Positions 63,062 to 64,000 of a DNA stretch of 64,000 nucleotides are shown piece by piece. The stretch comes from Nymphaea colorata (lineage: Eukaryota > Streptophyta > Magnoliopsida > Nymphaeales > Nymphaeaceae), in assembly GCF_008831285.2 (NCBI RefSeq), contig NC_045144.1, positions 21,343,716 to 21,407,715 of the forward strand, read 5' to 3'. Position 1 is the stretch's first letter; every line of letters begins with the position of its first letter. A program made the position numbers and the translations under genes. Under the pieces are notes generated by a model. It was not told where the DNA came from. It ran no database searches and saw nothing but the letters and a program-made list of their open reading frames with translations.

Positions 63062-64000
63062 GGGTTTTACACTGTTTCTACAATATTTACCTTCTGGATG
63101 TGTTCTTTAATTTCAAAACATTATGAATTTATAAAAAGTGACATTTTTTAAACATGTAAATAGTAAATAACTTTCTTTCTAAAATCAACAGTTTGACTTT
63201 TACAACTCATCATACATGTTCAAGAAACATGATGTTTCAATTCACTTGTATGTTTTTAAATATTCAGATCTATCTGCACAATTACTTTTTTCAGATACCT
63301 TTACCAGCATAGTTCACCAATAGGGGTAGGCAGCCACTGTCACTCAATTGTTTCCAATTTTTTGGGCAATTATTACAATTTAAATTAATTTTTAAGGTTT
63401 TTGTAGTGTCAACAAGGAAAGGTGCTTGCATGTCAACTACCACTTTTGATTGCTGAGTTTGTTAATAAGCATATGAGAAATAGAGATCCTTTTTTGGTAA
63501 TCAACTATGAACTTTCAGTAAGGTTACCATACTTTTGTTGGGTAATCTGATGATGAAACCTACATATGTTCTTCGTTACTCTGATCTGTGATAATTTTCC
63601 CATTGCAAACATCCTTGTGACAAAGTTGCTTATAATCTTTTGATAGAATAACACTTAAGAGAGATCCAATTTTGTCCAAAAGGCATTGAAAGGTCAATAC
63701 ATAAAGACCAAGAAAGGAAGAGCAAGATCAATGTACTTAAAGAGCACACTCTCAGGAATAAATTTGAGAAACAGATAATATCACAAGGTGTACACACTCA
63801 ATATCATGACAAATCACGAAAAGCAAAAAAGTCAATCCGACAAATTGGCATGTGAAAGTGAGGACCGGAACTGGAAACTACTTCCAAAACATGTGGTAGA
63901 AATTTTTTCAGGAAAAAAGCATGGTATAATGAACTGCATTGTACAATCATAAAAGAGGAGTGAAGTATTTGAGATGCATTGCCTACTTAAATTATCAATT
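61650..64000. other. Region upstream of the visible SWIB exons
   Basis: This is probably a long intron or the promoter side of the SWIB gene. I saw no exon encoding a DEK-C domain or acidic linker. It holds a purine-rich run at about 62417-62472, a second copy of the TATGTCAC-type repeat starting about 62528, and a CATA/TA microsatellite at about 63020-63061. Confidence 0.5.
62528..62640. repeat. Second copy of the TATGTCAC(G/A)TAGGT repeat
   Basis: It starts CTATGTCACATAGGTGCGG and then carries GGTGCGGGTACAG and GGTATGGGTGCAG, paralleling the words at 42539 onward. Both copies run into a TA-rich microsatellite within about 100 bases. Confidence 0.4.

Overview
The window is nuclear DNA of a flowering plant. 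The evidence is GT/AG introns from about 80 bp to 9.2 kb, AT-rich non-coding DNA packed with dinucleotide microsatellites, small non-autonomous transposons, and genes that read clearly as plant families. I cannot place the species. Gene GC content does not look grass-like, and long introns full of diverged repeats suggest a dicot, magnoliid or early-diverging angiosperm genome, but that is only an impression.

Layout from left to right. 1-6.8 kb is gene-free: AT-rich DNA, a hAT-like element carrying a 107-bp internal tandem repeat (2021-2814), and a GC-rich block of unknown origin (about 4.42-5.48 kb). 6.8-14.1 kb holds a complete MAP65-1-type microtubule bundler (+, 9 coding exons, 580 aa). 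16.3-21.1 kb holds a complete LIP5/VTA1 endosomal regulator (+, 7 exons, 455 aa). 26.7-31.3 kb holds an early-nodulin-like phytocyanin that has lost its copper ligands (+, 2 exons across a 4-kb intron, 175 aa). 34.9-48.6 kb holds a UPL5-type HECT ubiquitin ligase (+, 3 coding exons, 1003 aa) with a 9.2-kb first intron of layered repeats. 51.6-51.9 kb holds a small unrecognised GC3-rich gene (-, at least 106 aa). 54.1-56.9 kb holds a plastid-type NTF2-like protein with a C-terminal membrane anchor (+, 5 exons, 261 aa). 59.4-61.65 kb holds the 3' part of a tandem-SWIB chromatin protein (-), whose 5' end I could not find and which may lie beyond the right edge.

The genes do not form a pathway or operon-like unit. 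They are ordinary plant housekeeping or regulatory genes (cytoskeleton, endosomal sorting, cell surface, ubiquitination, plastid, chromatin) lying side by side. Coding exons were assembled by hand from reading frame, splice-site dinucleotides, intron phase and remembered family sequence; every exon set stays in frame.

I found no convincing new biological system. The best signals are a small family of three related hAT-like elements with 8-bp target duplications of decreasing identity, a recurring compound CT/AT microsatellite architecture (one copy abutting a 5' splice site), an exon-level duplication in the LIP5 linker, and the repeat-built giant intron of UPL5.
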